Assembly (NCBI GenBank): GCA_023052935.1
Contig: CM041294.1
Coordinates: 14,371,791 to 14,435,790 of the forward strand
Direction of reading: 5' to 3'
Source of the DNA: Piezodorus guildinii
Taxonomy: Eukaryota > Arthropoda > Insecta > Hemiptera > Pentatomidae
DNA length: 64,000 nt
Both the position numbers and the translations under genes were made by a program. Numbering within the stretch: the first letter of the stretch is position 1; each line of letters starts with the position of its first letter. The notes beneath the pieces are model-generated. The model was not told the origin of the DNA, did no database searches, and was given only the letters and a program-made list of their open reading frames with translations. Positions 63,193 to 64,000 of the stretch are shown here, one piece after another.

Positions 63193-63626
63193 TTTGACAT
63201 AGAGTGTATCAATAAAGCCACAACAATTAATAATATGAAGCAAAACGTGACTGTTACCATTCTCCTAAACGGTATACCGCGGAAGGTTCTAGCGAAAAAT
63301 GTTATATAAAACCAAAAAACTCCATTAAATTTACAATGTCATTACAAGCGTCTGAAGTTTTATTGAAATCACTAGCAAAAACGCTACGGACTAATTTTAT
63401 AACTCAATATATAAAAATCCTTAGTGAATAAAATGAAAAGGAAACTGTACTTTTTTTTTGGTGGTTTTCTTCAATTAATTTTTATTCGTTCATCTTGTGA
63501 CGAAGTTATAAAATATATTTGAAATTATTTGACGATAAATAAGTCGGATAATCTGTTGCTATGTTTTTAACTGGCTGCTTTTCTAAGGCAGCGGTAGCTT
63601 CAAAAACTAGCTTACTTACTATAGCA
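63193..63626. other. AT-rich spacer
   Basis: No recognised feature. Confidence 0.4.
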
Positions 63627-63795
63627 TTTCCAAGTCAATTGTAACCTTTTCCAAGTCAAATGTAACTTTTTCCATTTCAAATGTAACCTTTTCCAAGTCA
63701 AATGTAACCCTTTCCATTTCAAATGTCACCTTTTCCAAGTCAAATGTCACCTTTTCCATTTCAAATGTTACCTTTTCCAAGTCAAATGTCACCTT
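63627..63795 (-). repeat. 21-bp minisatellite, 8 units, open on minus strand
   Basis: Units alternate between two versions, TTCCAAGTCAAATGTMACCTT and TTCCATTTCAAATGTMACCTT. On the minus strand they stay in one frame and read EKVTFDL / EKVTFEM alternately (frame 63804-63619, 61 aa, starting MKKK). No flanking domain is visible. It could be a repetitive protein segment or a non-coding minisatellite whose unit length happens to be a multiple of three. Confidence 0.7.
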
Positions 63796-64000
63796 TTTCT
63801 TCACTTCTAGCCTTAAATATTCCGTTTTATTTATTTATTTATTGAAAAATAATTAGTTTAATTAACATTATGACTTTTTTAATAATTTTGGCATATAATA
63901 ATTGATACTTTTTGTGGGTCGCTTAGATATTTGATATCAAGTTCTGTTTTTAACAAGCTAATATTTAAAAAAATAATTATCGTCTATTTAGTTTTAAGAT
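63796..64000. other. AT-rich window end
   Basis: No recognised feature. Confidence 0.4.

Overview
This window looks like AT-rich nuclear DNA from an arthropod, most likely an insect. It carries mariner and Tc1 relics, several jockey-clade LINE subfamilies, RTE-, CR1- and I-like LINE fragments, two tRNA-derived SINE families, MITEs and many simple repeats. No host gene could be recognised with confidence. Almost every protein signal belongs to a transposable element, and insertions are often nested two or three deep.

Layout. 0-4.5 kb: tails of a recurrent ~0.88-kb repeat (here 'R880'), a MITE, an internally deleted mariner, a ribozyme-bearing repeat and a CR1-like 3' fragment. 4.5-10.3 kb: mostly unclassified AT-rich DNA with two jockey 3' ends and one ribozyme-like motif. 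10.3-16.6 kb: an R880 copy split by two retrotransposons. One is a complete jockey-type element with both ORFs open (11351-15340) and a 16-bp target duplication. The other is a 5'-truncated LINE with a (TATC)n tail. 16.6-26.7 kb: LINE fragments (jockey, RTE, I-like), SINEs and a Tc1 relic. 26.7-31 kb: a ribozyme-bearing mini-element split by a 1.9-kb jockey copy. 31-43 kb: an I-like LINE end, SINEs, a near-perfect 150-bp-arm palindrome, further jockey copies and two R880 copies nested head-on. 43-50 kb: a CR1-like fragment, two more copies of the deleted mariner inside an odd indel-rich duplication, and a MITE with long TIRs. 51-54.5 kb: an RTE fragment beside a ribozyme repeat that holds a palindromic insertion and a second, in-frame-deleted mariner. 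55-61 kb: jockey pieces and a ~2.2-kb CR1/L2-like copy with a 508-codon open RT frame. 61-64 kb: an R880 copy holding a 976-bp ribozyme-bearing insertion, then a 21-bp minisatellite.

The most interesting signal is a set of 16 short motifs with a hammerhead-ribozyme-like core: (C/T)TGANGA, a hairpin closed by G-C, GAAA, then usually ACGT followed by A, C or T. The hairpin and the flanking stem covary between families. Even the tertiary 3-8 base pair changes in a compensated way. The motifs lie about 50-85 nt from the 3' ends of small elements. Four such elements are bounded by 11-13-bp target duplications, and several are palindromic. This points to non-autonomous retroelements related to Penelope-like elements or retrozymes. 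The core has a consistent one-base departure from the canonical hammerhead. No Penelope-type RT or GIY-YIG coding sequence is visible here, so any mobilising enzyme must lie elsewhere.
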